From: Luzula sylvatica
Taxonomy: Eukaryota > Streptophyta > Magnoliopsida > Poales > Juncaceae
Reading direction: 5' to 3'
NCBI GenBank assembly: GCA_946800325.1
Contig: OX326959.1
Span: forward strand, 6,468,501-6,532,500
Length of the DNA stretch: 64,000 nt
Below the pieces are notes generated by a model, which had not been told where the DNA came from, did no database searches, and saw nothing but the letters and a program-made list of their open reading frames with translations. Both the position numbers and the translations under genes were made by a program. Below are positions 63,673-64,000 of the stretch, one piece after another (positions within the stretch are counted from its first letter, which is position 1; every line of letters starts with the position of its first letter).

Positions 63673-63826
63673 CCACGAGTTGGTGGAGAGGATTGGGGGT
63701 AAGGAAGTAATTCCCACCAAAGGTAGGTGAGCATGATAAGGGCTAAGGGTTGAGTGGTTTTCGTGTAAACTTTTGTGTAAGTTTTCATCATGATAATTGT
63801 TTGCCTCCCGTCTCATTCATGTACCG

Positions 63827-63848
63827 AATATATCGATGTAATATATCG
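63827..63848. repeat. Short direct repeat AATATATCG x2
   Basis: AATATATCG at 63,827-63,835 and 63,840-63,848, separated by four bases (13-bp period). It is a minor feature. Nothing else is recognised from here to the window end. Confidence 0.6.
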
Positions 63849-64000
63849 TTTTTACTCCTCTTGACGTGTTGGAGACAACTACACTCTCCAAATTCCCAGA
63901 AATTCCTTCTAATTCCTGTGATTAAGCAGTAAAACACACTTAGTGAAGAAATATTCATGTTATCTCAAATATGATTAATAAAGTATATAGAATTGTTCTT

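Larger units (their letters stand above)
62491..64000 (-). mobile_element. Non-satellite flank, possibly the end of an LTR-type element (minus orientation)
   Basis: The sequence changes abruptly at 62,491, and the new sequence starts with TG (CA at the end of the minus strand), as LTR termini do. A minus-strand TATAAATA with an upstream CCAAT box lies about 1.15 kb inside, which is where the U3/R region of a long plant LTR could lie. No primer-binding site, polypurine tract, target-site duplication or retroelement protein is visible, and the other end is beyond the window. The alternative is ordinary intergenic or promoter DNA joined to the array by recombination. I see nothing further assignable in 62,491-62,650, 63,082-63,277 or 63,850-64,000. 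Confidence 0.3.

Noticed and set aside
63418..63816. 132-residue minus-strand reading frame as a gene
   Set aside because: No recognised domain, low-complexity basic/serine-rich composition, and the minus-strand TATA box at 63,641-63,648 lies inside it, so a transcript from that promoter would start within the frame. Probably a chance frame in the leader or LTR-like region.
63750..63932. 60-residue plus-strand frame
   Set aside because: Short, AT-rich, no motif; consistent with chance.
62491..64000. Complete LTR retrotransposon
   Set aside because: No second LTR, primer-binding site, polypurine tract or gag/pol coding sequence in the visible 1.5 kb; only a single candidate edge. Kept as a low-confidence possibility.

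Overview
This window is almost entirely one satellite DNA array. Positions 1-62,490 are head-to-tail copies of a 124-bp monomer, about 504 units and about 28% G+C in the common form. All units have the same orientation. No gene, transposon or spacer interrupts them. The array runs off the left edge of the window and ends sharply at 62,490. Positions 62,491-64,000 are unrelated single-copy-looking sequence. The array size and the style of the flank (AT-rich, a minus-strand TATAAATA promoter with a CCAAT box) point to a large eukaryotic genome, most likely a flowering plant. I do not recognise the satellite family and cannot name the species.

The main content is the higher-order organisation. 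Rare single-base variants act as barcodes, and measuring the distances between them shows blocks of monomers copied as units: a 46-monomer block (5,705 bp) twice in tandem at about 1,140-12,550; a 40-monomer block (4,961 bp) twice at about 12,510-22,430; a 29-monomer block (3,596 bp) about 2.8 times at about 26,330-36,305; a 48-monomer block (5,954 bp) about 2.5 times at about 37,330-52,930, whose second copy carries six extra monomers; and an 18-monomer block (2,233 bp) about 1.7 times at about 58,250-61,990. Segments are also shared over long distances: 24.9-37.3 kb matches 53.0-58.2 kb, differing mainly by two extra 29-monomer units. This is the pattern expected from repeated unequal exchange and patch conversion.

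Each monomer carries short dyad symmetries, A/T tracts spaced about one helical turn apart, and four CpG sites. Each of those CpG sites shows transition variants, as expected for methylated DNA. There are no long open reading frames in the array, because 124 is not a multiple of three and every frame meets stops.

The 1.5-kb flank contains twelve copies of a 14-bp palindromic or near-palindromic element built from two opposed Myb-type cores (CCGTT/AACGG). It also has a minus-strand promoter-like pair (CCAAT then TATAAATA) pointing towards the array, a set of degenerate CTTGTCTC-containing repeats, and a 27-bp stretch that resembles the monomer junction. The sharp edge starting with TG suggests that the flank may be the end of an LTR-type element inserted in minus orientation, but only one edge is visible and no retroelement protein is present. 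I see no convincing protein-coding gene in the window.
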